Notes: a model not told the origin generated them from the letters alone. Numbered from the stretch's first letter, positions 10,826 to 22,350 are shown. The stretch: DNA of 64,000 bases from Craterostigma plantagineum (GCA_027422505.1 JAPQWV010000756.1:1-64000); one strand, 5' to 3'. Translations and numbers: made by a program.

Positions 10826-12348
10826 ATGGATGTTATGAATTCAAATAACGTCGGCAAAGTCCCTGTGTTAGACGGCACCAATTACGCGTATTGGAAGGTT
10901 CGAGTTCGTCAGTGTATCAAGTCCATCGATGTGCGAGCGTGGGAAGCAGTACTCAACGGATATACCCCACCTATGACAGCCCCTGGTGCTGATGGAGAAG
11001 TCTTCGACAAGCAGGTCGAAGATTGGACAGTGCCTGAACGAGCCGCGACCGAATTTAATGACAAGGCACTCAACGCCATCTTCTCAATGGTGGACATCTT
11101 CATGTTCGAGATAATCCAGAATTGTACAACGGCTAAGAACGCGTGGATACTACTCCAAAGGTACGACGAAGGCGACGCAAGTGTCAGAGAAACCAAACTA
11201 GGCTCCTTCTCAATCAGTTTGAGAATATACGGATGAAGGAAGATGAAGACATCACAACGTACTTTGGAAAGCTCTTGACAATTTCTAGCGAGTGCGCCAA
11301 CCTAGGAGAGCCGATCGCCAATAAGGTATTAATTCTAAAGCTATTCGTACACTAACTGAAAATCTAATGTGAAGGTATCGGCAATCGAGGAAGCCCACAA
11401 CTTGGCCACTATGGAGTTCAATACATTGATGAATATTCTGAAAAACTATGAGACCAATCTCGAGGTTCAGCAAAGGGCCTCACGTGGTAAAAGCCTTGTC
11501 CTAGTTAGTCAGCCAACTATGGACCCAACTACGGTGGACCCCAACAATGAGGAGGATATGGCCATGGTCGTGAAGAAATTTGCTAAGTTCTTCAAGAAGA
11601 AGAATGTTTGTGCAGAATGTTGGGCCAACATTCAGAAAAAAGGCCAGAACGTCAAAGCTGAACCTTCTTCTGCTCCTCCGTTCTTTAAGCGCAAGCCAGT
11701 TTGGAAGCTAGACGGAAAGAAGAAGAACATCGACTATGATTCGGTCATATGCTATGAATGTCAAGGTTGGGGACATATGCCAATGAATGTGCGAACACAC
11801 TTCGCAAACGTGGAAAATCGCTTTGGGTGGAACTGTCTGACAATGAAGATGAAGAGTCTGACCAAATGGAGACCAAGAAATCATCAGTCACAATCCAGTC
11901 CTTCTCAGATGACGAAGACAAAGAAGATCGTCAAATTGGCTTCACTGCGGTAACTGATGTTGAGCCAACATCTGAAAAACATATCCTTTTTTATTATGAT
12001 GATTCAAACAGTTTTGATGGTTTTTTGAGTTCTGGTGCAGAAGCAGATTGTAGCGATGTAGTTCAGATAAACGAAGCCTTCAAGCTACTGTCCTCTCAAT
12101 ATGAAATTGAGAAGGTGAAAAACGAGCAACTCAAGGCCGCGGTGAAAGTACTGACCGAGGAGAACGAAAAGAACAAAAAGCTGATTGAAAGTTTGGTGAA
12201 TGGTATGAACAAGATGGAAGCCTTACTGACACGAAAGGACAAGGAGATTGACAAACTCCAAAAGCAAGTCGACGAAGCCCATAAGACCTTTACAAAGTTG
12301 AACAAGGGTAAATCTACCCTTGATGAGGTAGTCTCTAGGTATCTTTGA
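10826..12348 (+). pseudogene. SIRE-like copia gag, frameshifted
   Basis: The start at 10826 follows the primer site. The opening VPVLDGTNYAYWKVRVRQCI and RAWEAVLNGYTPP are the SIRE-type gag signature. The frame is open to 11236, then continues in other frames at 11200-11355 (QFENIRMKEDEDITTYFGKL), 11369-11800 (ending CYECQGWGHM) and 11758-12348. The first CCHC knuckle is split by a frameshift near 11785, where CYECQGWGHM should run on to NECANTL. The last piece is a coiled coil (about 12080-12330). A second knuckle, CHNCKQTGHLKQFC, follows at 12510-12550. At least three frameshifts rule out a working protein. Confidence 0.82.
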
Positions 12349-12489
12349 TAAACAAGGTCTAGGATATAATGCTCAGCCTGTGGTGATGTCCCAAAACCTG
12401 TGACCCATGATCTACCTAAGAGAGTGTTAAAGCTCAAGCAGCGAGTGATAAGAGTCCTAAGAATAGTTCCGAGCATGCACCCATTAAGA

Positions 12490-15400
12490 GTAAGGATAGC
12501 TCATATATTTGCCATAATTGTAAGCAAACTGGTCATTTAAAGCAGTTTTGCTGGAAGTTGAAGAGAGAGATTTCTGCAAAGAAATCGATGTCGACTGAAA
12601 TGTTATCCAACATCCCGATCAACATTGAGAAATCAGTGTTGAAAGGAATGTCTGGAGAAACTTCAGCTGACTCATCTTCCAGTTCTAGTAAACATATTGC
12701 TGCTTTGTCATCTAAGAAAGTTTGAATTGAGAAATCTGTTCATAAATGCCATGTCGTGTAAACCTCTTTGCGAGCTAACGTGACAGGTTCATGGTACTTC
12801 GATAGCGGGTGTTCTCGACACATGATGGGTACCAACGAATATCTCAGTGATTACAACCCTTAAACAGCGGGTCTGTTACGTTCGGGGGTGGTGCAAAAGG
12901 ACGGATACTCGGCCGAGGCAGATTGAACGTGCCCGACTTTCCCAAGCTAAGCAACATACTTCATGTTGACGGGCTCATAGCAAATCTGACCAGTATAAGT
13001 CAACTCTGTGACGACGACCTTGAGGTAACATTTAATAGGGAGTGTTGTGAAGTTTTTAACAACAATTCTGTGCGAGTGATGGCAGGTAAAAGATCGAGCG
13101 ACAACTGCTACCTATTCGGCGAAAAATCCAATGTGAAGGACGTGTGTCAACTTTTTAAGGCCGAAGATGATGTAATCCTATGGCACTACAAGCTAGGCCA
13201 CGCCAACTACAGAACCTTGGAGCAGCTTATTAAGCATGATGCAATCAGAGGCATTCCGAAGCTTAAGTAGTTTGGTAAGGTTGTTTGTGAGTCGTGCTTG
13301 AAGGGTAAGCAAGTGCATGTTAGCCATAATGTTGATCAACATGCTGCCCAACATTTTAAAACTGCTCACTGTTTTCAGTTGATTCACATGGATTTAATGG
13401 GTCCGATGGAAGTTGATAGTATAGGTGGTAGGAAATACGCATATGTGCTCGTGGATAATTTTTCTAGATATGCATGGATTATCTTTCTTAAGGAAAAAAT
13501 CAGAATCTTTCAATTTCTTTAAGAGCTTTGTGCTATGATTAGGAATAATTTCAGTGCATCTATCTTTCGTATTAGATCTGATCATGGTAGAGAATTTGAA
13601 AATCAGTGCTTTGATGAATTTTGTGATAAGAAAGGTATTGTGCATGAATATTCATCTCCTAAGACGCCCCAACAAAATGGGGTGGCCGAAAGGAAGAATA
13701 GGACTTTACAAGAGATGGCTCGTGTTATGTTACTTTCTAAGAATGTTTCTAAGCGTTTTTGGGCTTGAAGCTTTGCATACTGCTTGTCATATCGAATCGT
13801 GTTTTCTTTAGGCATGGTACTAAAAAGACCTCGTATGAGCTGTTGAATGGGAAGAAGCCTACGGTTAAATAGTTTCATGTCTTTGGGTGATTTTGTTACA
13901 TGCTGAATGATCGTGAGTATTGACCAAGTTCGATTCGAAAAGTGATAAATGCATTTTCCTAGGATGCTCGTCTAATAGTCGTGCTTATCGCGTATATAAC
14001 TTGCGCATGAAGTCCGTTCAGGAGTCAGTGAATATTGTGTTTGATGATGCTACTGATCTTAGCAAAGTGTCTCCGCAAGTTGATATTTCAGATGTTATAG
14101 AAGCGGTCAATGAAACAGAGGAGACTGGGGATGACAATGTTGAGCCAACATCTGACTCAACATCCGCGCCTGATCAGAACAATGAGGCAGGACCTAGTGA
14201 AGTGCGACGACCCCCTGCGAAGATACAGAAAGATCACCCCACTGACCTCATCATTGGAGACGTAAACGAAGGAAGGAAGACCAGAGACAAGCCGCGCAAA
14301 GACTACAAGTCCATGGTAAGAAACGTATGCATGAGCTCGCTATACCCTGAGGTACGCTTTAATTGCTTTGTTTCTGAGACAGAACCCAAGAATGTCCTTG
14401 AAGCTCTCAAGGACAATTGCTGGATAAATGCGATGCGAGAGGAACTCTTGCAGTTCGAAAAAACCAAATGTGGTCATTAGTTCCACGGCCGAAAGACACT
14501 AATGTCATAGGCACTAAGTGGATATCTAAGAACAAATCTGATGAACTTGGTAGGATTGTTAGAAACAAGGCTCGTTTAGTAGCTCAGGGTTATACGCAAG
14601 TAGATGGATAGACTTCAATGAGACGTTTGCTCCTGTTGCTAGATTAGAATCGATTAGGCTTTTGTTAGCTATAGCATGTTGGCTTAACATCACTTTACAC
14701 CAAATGGATGTTAAGGGTGTTTTTTTGAATGGGTATATTGATAAGGAAATCTACGTCGAATAGCCTAAAGGGTTCGAAGATCCCCATTATCCTAACCATG
14801 TTTTTAAGGTGCAGAAAGCTTTGTATGGGTTGAAGCAAGCGCCTCGAGCTTGGTATGCGAGGTTAGCAACGTTTTTACTTGTGTTTGGTTTCACACGAGG
14901 TGAGGCAGACCGTACTCTTTTTGTTAAAAGGGTCGGCTCCGATATTATGATTGCTCAAGTATATGTTGATGACATTGTTTTTGGCTCAAGCTCACACAAT
15001 CTTTATTAGATCAGTTTGTGCAGGCGATGAACACTACATTCGAGATGAGTATGATAGGCAAGCTAACTTATTTTTAGGTTTACAGATCAAGCAGAGTAAC
15101 GAAGGTATCTTTATGTCCCAAGAGAAGTACGCAAAGAACACTGTCAAGAAATTCGGGCTGGACACTGCAAAGGTAATGAAAACGCCCATGGGTTCTACTC
15201 AAAAGGTAAGTAAAGACGATGTTGGGCAAAAAGTTGACCCAATATTGTACTTATCTGCGAGTAGACCTCACGTAATGTATAGTGTTTGCGTCTGTGCTCG
15301 ATATCAGACGGAACCTAAAGTTGCTCATCTTAATGCTGTTAAGCGAATTCTTCGTTATGTGAGTGGTTCCCGTAGCTTAGGATTATGGTTCTCCAAAGAT

Positions 15401-15873
15401 ACTAATTTGAGTCTTGTAGGATATAGCGATGCTGATTGGGCAGGTGACGAGGATGATCGCAAGAGTACAAGTGGCGGCTGTTTCTTCCTAGGTAATAATT
15501 TAGTTGCGTGGTATAATAAGAAACAGAACTGTGTGTCTTTATCTACTGCTGAGTCTGATATGTTGCGGCGGGTAGTTGTTGTACGCAATTATTATGGTTG
15601 AATAGCATGTTATGTGACTATGGGTTAGAGTGCGAGTCTGTGCTTATGTATTATGATAACCTTAGTGCCATTAACATCTCTAGGAATCCCATCCAACATT
15701 CACGTACGAAGCATATAGATATTAGGCATCATTTTTTGAGAGATATGGTTGAAAAAGCGTTCGTCCGCATTGAACATATAGACACTAAACATCAGTTAGC
15801 AGACAATTTTACGAAAGCATTGGATAGGTTCTCGGACCTGAAGAAATCCATAGGTTTGCACATGTCAGTCTAA
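12490..15873 (+). pseudogene. SIRE-like copia pol (PR-INT-RT-RNase H), many breaks
   Basis: In order: second zinc knuckle (12510-12550), protease with WYFDSGCSRHM near 12790, integrase zinc domain WHYKLGHANYRTLEQL near 13180 with CESCLKGKQ near 13290, integrase core with MDLMGPM near 13390, RSDHGREF near 13570 and PQQNGVAERKNRTL near 13670, RT start [15 protein letters not shown] near 14510, MDVKG near 14705, [10 protein letters not shown] near 14830, YVDDIVF near 14960, and RNase H with SDADWAGDEDDRKST near 15430 and RTKHIDIRHHF near 15710. It ends at a stop at 15871-15873. Stops and frameshifts occur roughly every 300-500 bases. It is in the same orientation as the LTR at 9958. Confidence 0.88.
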
Positions 15874-16370
15874 ATGTTGGTCCAACATTTGGATCAACAT
15901 AGCATATGTCGAGTTTGATTGTTACAGCTTTAACGTTTGGCGTGATATTCTGTTTTCTTGTGAATGACTTGATTCTTCTTGATTGGTCCCTGAATGAACC
16001 CAATCCCTTTTTTAAAGGCTCTTGGTAATACGTCCCTAGGTACACGGCATTCTCTGTGACGATGTACTCTTTGCGACTAAAAGCCAATCCTTAGTGCGTA
16101 TAAGCATGTTCATAAACTTTCGGCTACATATAGGTATTTGGTAATAAGATTCCTTAGGTAGGCATTCGCGGTGACGATTTATACTATGCGACAAAAGGCC
16201 GAACCTTGAGGCTGAGGGTATAAGGGCAGTGCGTAAATTCGAGTAGTTATGTGAAGTGAAAGGGTAGAAATAAAGGGAACTGCTTTCGAGAAGGATTGAG
16301 CAGAAAAGTCTAGGATTACGAAATTAGGATGTTGAGTCAAATGTTAGGGCAACATGTGTGACTGTCAGTT
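15874..16370 (+). other. 3' untranslated region of the copia, with an internal duplication
   Basis: No ORF. About 85-90 bases at 16019-16104 are repeated, diverged, at 16135-16226; both copies contain a TTGGTAATA start, a GTGACGAT block, and a TGCGAC(T/A)AAA block. Motif words ATGTTGGTCCAACAT (15874-15888) and ATGTTAGGGCAACAT (16341-16355) belong to a series found throughout this element. The region runs straight into the LINE poly(T) at 16371, with no polypurine tract or LTR. Confidence 0.6.
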
Positions 16371-16443
16371 TTTTTTTGGTAAAATGAATTTTCATTTACC
16401 ACGAAATTTGCCTTTACATCAAATACTACAGAAAGTATCCAAT

Positions 16444-17055
16444 TTAAACCATACTACAAAAAATAACCCGAAACATATGTGAGCTGCGGATCTTCTTCAA
16501 ATGGCTTAAGTTCTGTATCCATATTTTCATTTCCTGCTTTATCCTGGCGATGATTTGCTCCGCACTTCTTGTTCCAGCTCCACGTAGTCTTCTATTCCTT
16601 TCACACCACAGATGGTAAAGAGAGGCAGCAATGCAGGCCACACTGATGCGATGATTAACATTTCGCCTCCTTCCCTCACACTCCAACCAATTGCATAATT
16701 CTTCAAATGATTGAATTGAGCCTCCAATGCTCAGCCATTCAGTGATGCTCGTAAACACTTGTTGACTATAGGGACAGACCAGGAATAGATGTTCAACAAA
16801 TTCCAAACTCAGGCCGCATAGTCTACAGCTTGTGTCCGTAATATTCATACCCCATCTAGCCAATCTATCCACTGTTAGAATCCTTTTCTGCACTATCAAC
16901 CAAAGTAGAAAGGAATGTCTGGGAATGTTAAACCTATTCCAGACTGCTTTGCAATAAGGAAAATTGGGTAAGGAGCCTTTTAACCAGTCATAACCACTTT
17001 GGACAGAATAAATTCCATCCCGCGCTGATATCCACTTCCTGCCTACATAACCCAA
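16444..17055 (-). pseudogene. LINE zf-RVT (RT-associated zinc-binding) domain
   Basis: 203 codons open. The residues RHSFLLWLIVQKRILTVDRL, then CRLCGLSLEFVEHLFLVCPY, match the zf-RVT family (PF13966) at the C-terminus of plant L1-type polyproteins, with the C-x2-C...H-x4-C pattern conserved. The final part (WCERNRRLRGAGTRSAEQII) is the typical tail. It is probably continuous with the upstream frame (17568-17056) apart from a stop or short frameshift around 17056. The domain is thought to help nucleic-acid binding by the LINE protein. Confidence 0.85.
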
Positions 17056-17925
17056 TCAAAATTTCTCTTTTATTCTGTTAATCTTTTTGTGCCAGCTCGA
17101 ATCTACTGTGGGTATGAATTCCCAGAAATTGTTACCCTTTAGGTAGATTACATTTGTCCATTTGATCCAGAGAGAGTCAATAGCCAGCGTGATATCCCAC
17201 AGCTGTTTCCCTACCAGAGCCAAATTCCAAGTTGCGCAATCTCGCATATGCAGCCCACCTTTGTTTTTGGGACAACACACATTCTCCCAATTTAGGAGAG
17301 GGATGCACTTGCCATGTGATTTCTTACCCCAGAGGAATTCTTTACAGATTTTGTCTACCTCTTTGGTGACTGCTTTAGGCAGAAGAAAAATCGCCCCCCA
17401 GTATCCATGCGTGGCCAACAAAACAACATTAATAAGGCAGAGCCTCCCAGCATATGAAAGGTTCTTAGTTGCCCAGCAGCGGACTCGAGCTGTGATCTTT
17501 TCTACCAGTGATTGGCACGAATTTCTGCTCCATTTAACTGGGGATAAATGAACTCCCAGGTACCTCATAGGTTAGCTGCATAATTTGAAGCCCGTGGTCA
17601 GTAATATCTGCTCAGTCACCCCACTGTGTGTACCCGCTATGTACAGGTTTGATTTCTGTTGGTTTGCATCCAGTCCAGACACTTGGTGGAAATGTTTCAA
17701 AGTTTCCATTACCACTGATACAGCCCCATGGGTGCCTTTACAGAAGATCATCAAGTCGTCAGCAAAGCATAGGTTCACCAATTTAAGATGCTTACACATG
17801 GGATGAAATCTGAATCTAGTGTCTTGATATGCAATCTGCAGACTCCGAGTCAGATATTCCATGATGATTACAAAGAGATGGCGTGAAACAGGGTCCCCCT
17901 GCCGCAGACCTCTAGCTCCGTTGAC
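17056..17925 (-). pseudogene. LINE reverse transcriptase, C-terminal half
   Basis: The piece 17862-17572 reads KLVNLCFADDLMIFCKG, containing the catalytic FADD of LINE reverse transcriptases, then the VSGLDANQQKS block. The piece 17568-17056 begins MRYLGVHLSPVKWS (typically YLGxPL), then ARVRCWATKNLSYAGRLCLI and KNKGGLHMRD, normal for plant L1 RT ends. Upstream, 17925-17868 reads VNGARGLRQGDPVSRHLF, in frame with the FADD piece. One stop separates the two long pieces. The N-terminal two thirds of RT is absent. Confidence 0.88.
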
Positions 17926-17929
17926 CGCC

Positions 17930-18360
17930 CTGCTTGAGCACCATTAGCCGTCCCTTTTAAGTGCATTAGGCCTCGAAGATTCAGCTCGTTGACTCCCTTT
18001 ATTTCTTCCTCCTTCCGCCAGATCTTTGGATAGAGATCCTCAAGAAAAGGCGCCTTGATCTTCGCATTCCTCCAACGGGTTTCTATGAACTTGTAGCCCG
18101 GCGTCGGTTCCTCGGGCACTTGATGTCGAAGGAGTTCTGGTAGCTCTGGAAGATCTGCCACAGGATTTTCTCCTTGCTCCTCTTCCTCTCGCTCAATGAA
18201 ACAGAGGTCTGCTGCCGCCGCCTTCAAAATCTCGCGAACATTTTCAATCCTAAGGCGGGACTCTTCTTCTGTCTCTGTTCTCGTCATCCATTCCTCTTCT
18301 AAGATGTATCTGTCGATGTAGCCTTGAGGATTATTTGGACGAGGGTTTGTGGTTATTTGG
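17930..18360 (-). pseudogene. extra 3' ORF of SIRE-like element, C-terminal part (truncated by LINE)
   Basis: Residues read DLPELPELLRH, then KIWRKEEEIKGVNEL and LRGLMHL, aligning with IPELLELLRH, RIWRKEVRIKKLDEL and LRGLSHL of the plus-strand ORF at 38473-40737. Upstream (18360-18288, minus) the blocks match around YILEEEW versus YIFNEDW. The match stops at LRGLMHLKGTA, near 17930, where LINE sequence begins; the homologue runs on for about 260 more residues, so this copy has lost its C-terminus. Function unknown. Confidence 0.75.
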
Positions 18361-18491
18361 ACTGATTGGGTGGAGATCCTCAGAGAGCCAGACTCTGCTT
18401 CGCCAAGGGAAATTGTCTGGTTCGGCCCTGGCGTAGTTTGTCTGCCCCTAGAGGACTTTGGTGGTGGGTTGGATTGTCGGGAAGAACCTCC

Positions 18492-19271
18492 TCAACGAGT
18501 TTGAACACCGCGTCCTCGTCCGCCGAGAGTGATTCTTGGTCTCTTCTCCCCCTCAGGACGATCCTGATCATCAATATCGTCATGACGACGCTTCTGACTT
18601 GAGCCTTCTTGACGACATGTGGTTGGGTCAGGTATGATTCCACCTTTAATCAGCTTTTTGTAGAAATCTTCTTCTTCCGGAGTCCGCTGATTGTCGAGGG
18701 TAATAATGCGAGAGATACCTACATCGAAGAGCTCAAGTAGAGGCATGCTGTATGGACTGGGTTCAGGCGGTACTCGTGGTGGTGGTAGTGAGATGTGGCG
18801 AGGCCGTGACGGTTGGTCTACCACAGGTGCCTTTCCTTTGTCCGTGGAGGCTGATTGCATGGCATCCTTAATGAGTCCTCGAACCCGTGGTAAGGTCACG
18901 GATTCAAAGAACTCAAAAAGGCGATTTTCCAGATAGGCCGTCGTCACAGTTATGGGAGTTGGGGTTGGTGCACCGGCATCTCTAGGATTTGCCATTATCA
19001 CACGTTCAGAACTAGGTTCTGTACGGTGGCCCTTGTCAACCGAAGTTGGATGGACTTCAGTTTCCACGGGTCTTCCGACCTCTCCTTGCGACACATCTTT
19101 CGGAGATGGTGCTCGGGTCATTGTGGCCACGTCAGTGTGACGGGCTTGGGTGGAGCTGTCACCGAGATCGCCAAGGCGTCTCGTTAGCACGCGTCCAGAA
19201 CTAGGTTCTGGTCGGTGGCTCTCTGATGATGAGCTGCTGAGGTCATCATCATCGGTGAGAAATCCGTCCAA
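18492..19271 (-). pseudogene. extra 3' ORF of SIRE-like element, middle part
   Basis: 259 open codons, low-complexity and rich in S, E, P and R. The stretch around residues 120-170 (ending STDKGKAPV) aligns with the block ending SRDKGKAPV of the 38473-40737 ORF, and PLLELFDVGISR aligns with PIPELIDVLLAK. Near the C-terminus DRPEGEKRPR parallels DRPEGEKTRE. It lies between the N-terminal (20795-19602) and C-terminal (18360-17930) pieces in the same orientation, so the three are one gene of over 900 codons broken by stops and frameshifts near 19600-19280 and 18490-18360. Confidence 0.7.
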
Positions 19272-19601
19272 TCCTCGAAGGGCCTCGATCTGAGGCTCTT
19301 CTATGGACGTTGACGCCTGAGGATCAGGCAGAGACTCGGGCTGTGTCGTGGGAATAGTTATGATTTATTGTGGAATGGACACAGAAGCCGAGGCGAATGT
19401 GAAAAGGGGGGTTCTGAGGGTTTTGAGACACTTGCCTGTTGGGAGACAAGCGAATGGTCGGGTTCGGGTTGCTCGTGCATCGGTGGGTCAATGTCGGTGT
19501 CTTTATCCTAGGGGTGACCCGGCTTTTTCTGACTGAGCTAGTGCTGTCGTAGTTGTCTCGGGAACATCTATTAGTGGTTGTTCGAGTCGTTCGGCATGTG
19601 G

Positions 19602-20737
19602 TTATTCCTCGAGCGATTGTTCAGGTATGGTTTTTTCAGAGGATGGTGGTGGTTGATCAGGGATTGCTTCTTGAGATGTAGTCTGTGGTGCGTGTGGGAT
19701 AAATTCAGTTTCTGTGGTTTCTCTCAGCATCTCACTCTCTCTTTCTCTCTCGCTCATTTCAGCTCTCTCAGTCTCACTAACCCCTAGGTTAGACTCAGGT
19801 GGGCTATCCTGTGTCGTGGGGTGGGGAACTTTGTAATTTTTGCAGTAGGCATCGATATGGTCGGGGTTTGCAAGAATGAGTAACTCATGAGGGATTGGCA
19901 TTGCGGTGCGCGAGTATTTCTCATCAGTTTTTCCCTTTTGAAGGTAGCGCAGTTTGGGTGGGGTGAAGTTTTCTTCTACGGGTCGTGATGGTATTCCAGG
20001 TGTTGAGGTTAGAAAATGATGGATGATAAGTGAGAACCACCGAGGATATGGCAGATTCTGTGGCTTTTTGGACTTTGTTCGTTGGTGAAGTTGGTCGTCG
20101 AGATCAGTGATGATAAGCTTGACAAAGTCGTAATTTCTTCGAAACACGATCCCATGGAAGATGCGAAGGATTGTGATATTGCATCTATCCCATCCTGAGT
20201 GCTTGGGTGAGAAGCACTTATTGACAAATGCAAAGAGCATCCGCCAAGGATGCGGGATCATGGAGTTCTGAAAACGGGAGACAAACTTGATAGGCGTGTA
20301 ATATCCCATCTTCATCATGTCTTCCAGAAGCTCATTCTCGGAAGCCTCAGGTTCGTAGTGAGGTTGACTTGGCAATCTGAGAATACTCCGAAGGAGATCT
20401 CTTGTGATGCTGACAGTCTCATTTGCTATTTGGGCCTCGTAGTATATACTGTTATCCTGAGCAATTTTGGTCTTCATCGTCCCCCAGAATTGTTGAAGGT
20501 AGACTGTAGGGACTTGGACCGAGGCCGAAAAAGCATACCCAAGGTGGTGGTTTCTCAGAATGGATAATATAATTTCTTCGTTGCACTTGAATGTGTGAAG
20601 GTCAAGTTGGAAATTATTGTCCTTGGTCGTTATCCATTTTGAGGTTGGGTAAACCATATCCGTAGGTGGGTAAGCCATATCCGTAGGTGTCGTCATTTTC
20701 TCTTTTTTTTTTTTGACACCGGGAAGTGCTGCTGAAA
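19602..20737 (-). CDS. extra 3' ORF of SIRE-like element, N-terminal domain
   Basis: The ATG at 20696-20694 starts MTTPTDMAYPPTDMVYP. The folded part has blocks VYLQQFWGTM, DLLRSILRLP, LLEDMMKMGY, PHPWRMLFAFVNKCFSPKHS, FHGIVFRRNYDF and LPYPRWFSLIIHHFL. All align with the ORF at 37469-38407 and, from memory, with an extra domain following copia pol in many asterid SIRE-like elements (YxxCIxQFW...SAK...MYPRF). A S/E/R-rich tail follows. Function is unknown; it occupies the place of the env-like ORF of SIRE1, but I see no signal peptide or membrane segment. A candidate splice acceptor, TCGTCTTGCAG, lies at 20738 just upstream. It ends at a stop at 19602. Confidence 0.8.
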
Positions 20738-20766
20738 CTGCAAGACGATGAACAAAAGGAATTAGA
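20738..20766 (-). promoter_or_regulatory. candidate splice acceptor upstream of the extra ORF
   Basis: On the minus strand the sequence CTAATTCCTTTTGTTCATCG followed by TCTTGCAG has a possible branch-point CTAAT, a pyrimidine-rich run and a terminal CAG, 40 bases upstream of the ATG at 20696. The second family has TGTGCTTATCTCGCAG ending near 37278, just upstream of its own extra ORF. Spliced subgenomic RNAs are known for downstream ORFs of some plant LTR elements. Use here is inference. Confidence 0.4.
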
Positions 20767-20929
20767 AATGTGATATTGTAAAAATAGAATAGCAATAATA
20801 AAAATGTTGTTTGAAGAACGATTTGGGCTATGAGATAAAATCGTTTAGGTAAAGATTTGGCCCATTCCTGTTTGGCCCATTGATGTTCAAAGAGATTTTG
20901 GCCGAAAAATTTTCTAAGTATGGTTTGCG

Positions 20930-22090
20930 GGTTAAAAAATAGTACGATTTGTTTTTGTGGTGATTTTGCGAGTTTTGCAAATTCTATATTGCGAATTCTA
21001 CGAGAAGTTTAAACACAGAACTTTGCGAATTCTGAAATGCGAACTCAAAGGTTTGCGGGTTGAGTTGAAAAGGACTTTGCGAATTGAGCAGTGCGAACAC
21101 TAGGTCAACTATGAGTCGCAAAGTACGCGAAGTGTATCTTGCGTATACCTAAATTCGCAAACTTAGAATTCGCAATAACAAATCAAATTTTAAATTCGCA
21201 AAGCAAAGCAGTTGTTAGGTTTGCGATTTTGAAGAGATTCACAAAGCAGAAAGTTTGCGATTTTGACAAGATTCGCAAAGCAGAAGATATACGATTTTGA
21301 CAAAGTCAAACTAAATTGAATTTGTGCAAAACAGTTTTTTGAGTTCGCAAAGCTGTACTTCGAGCGATCAAACGAAAATTTTAAATAGAAAGTAAAAGTT
21401 CTAATTAGCAATAAGCAAACCCAGAAACTCAAAAATCGAAACACCTATCCAGAGATACCCCAATCCTATACTAAAAACGTTTACAATCATTCATCGATAG
21501 TCTGAATTTAAAAAAATCGAGTATGGCCCTGTTCTTCATCATTCGAACCTGCAAAACTGAAAAAAATAGGACATTTCATTGTAGGAAAAAAATTCGAATG
21601 ATTCCTTACCACCGAAAACTGAGAACGTGATTGAGATAGAGAAACACAACGTGAGGACTGGATTTGAGATTTGAGAGTGTTGCGATTTGAGAGGTTTGCG
21701 ATTTGAGAGTGTTGCGTACTTGAGAGAGGTTTGCGAATTGTGATGGATTCGGGAAAGTCGCGAATTAATTAGGGTTGAGGACGCTTTGCGGGCCTGACGA
21801 AAGATTAGAATGGGCCGCGAACTTCCCTTTTTTTTAAAAAAAAATGACGGCCCACAAGATTTGCGAATTTAGTGTAGTTTGCAAAGTTGATGTATTTTGC
21901 GAATAAGACGATATGCATTTGAACAGTTGGTTCGCAAAATAATGAATATGGAAGGATTCGCGAATGTAGGCTTTGCAAATAGAAAAACAACAGAGGATCT
22001 AGACTCCACAGAAGAATGCTTTTGCGAATCCAATAGGAAAATTTGAAAATTGGTTAGATGTAAGAATAGATTTGCGATAAAATTTTGACA
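20930..22090. repeat. cluster of TTTGCGAA/TTCGCAAA words (about 30 copies)
   Basis: Variants of TTTGCGAATT, TTCGCAAAGC and ATTCGCGAAT occur on both strands, about every 35-40 bases, against non-repeated filler. Spacing is irregular, so this is not a simple tandem repeat. The cluster lies between the extra ORF (ending 20795) and the antisense micro-ORF (22437). A second cluster with TTCGCGAA as the dominant form occurs at 61330-62560 in the same relative position of another element. Role unknown. Confidence 0.8.
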
Positions 22091-22350
22091 GTGAACAAAA
22101 ATGCAAGTCTAATGTGTGAAATTTTCAAATTACCTAAGATATCTAAAAATTTAGAAATCAGCCACAGATCACCATTTGAACTCGATCAAGTACCAGGATA
22201 ATATCAAATCTATGAGTTTTTCAAGATCGATTTTCCTGATGAAGGGTCCGATAGTCAAAGAAGAAAAACATCATTTTTCTTTTACGACTCTTTGGTCAAA
22301 AATTCGTCTTAATGTCGGGACAATAAATGACGTAAGTTCCCTTTCAAGCT

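Larger units (their letters stand above)
16371..17927 (-). mobile_element. 5'-truncated LINE (L1-type non-LTR retrotransposon)
   Basis: A T-run at 16370-16379 is the poly(A) end on the minus strand. Reading upstream come a zf-RVT domain, a connection region and the last part of a reverse transcriptase beginning GARGLRQGDPVS (about 17925-17890). L1-type order is RT then zinc-binding RT-associated domain. The endonuclease, ORF1 and most of RT are missing, the usual result of incomplete target-primed reverse transcription. I find no target duplication: sequence before the T-run (GTGTGACTGTCAG) does not recur past 17927. The two sides belong to different copia elements. Confidence 0.88.

Noticed and set aside
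16371..16379. Target duplication for the LINE
   Set aside because: I compared the bases before the T-run with those after 17927 and found no match.
18366..19140. Plus-strand ORFs opposite the extra ORF
   Set aside because: They mirror the minus-strand coding frame, whose blocks match the homologue at 38.5-40.7 kb. The plus frames have no recognisable domain.
20930..22090. Tandem satellite
   Set aside because: Spacing between TTTGCGAA words is irregular and filler differs, so it is not a tandem array.
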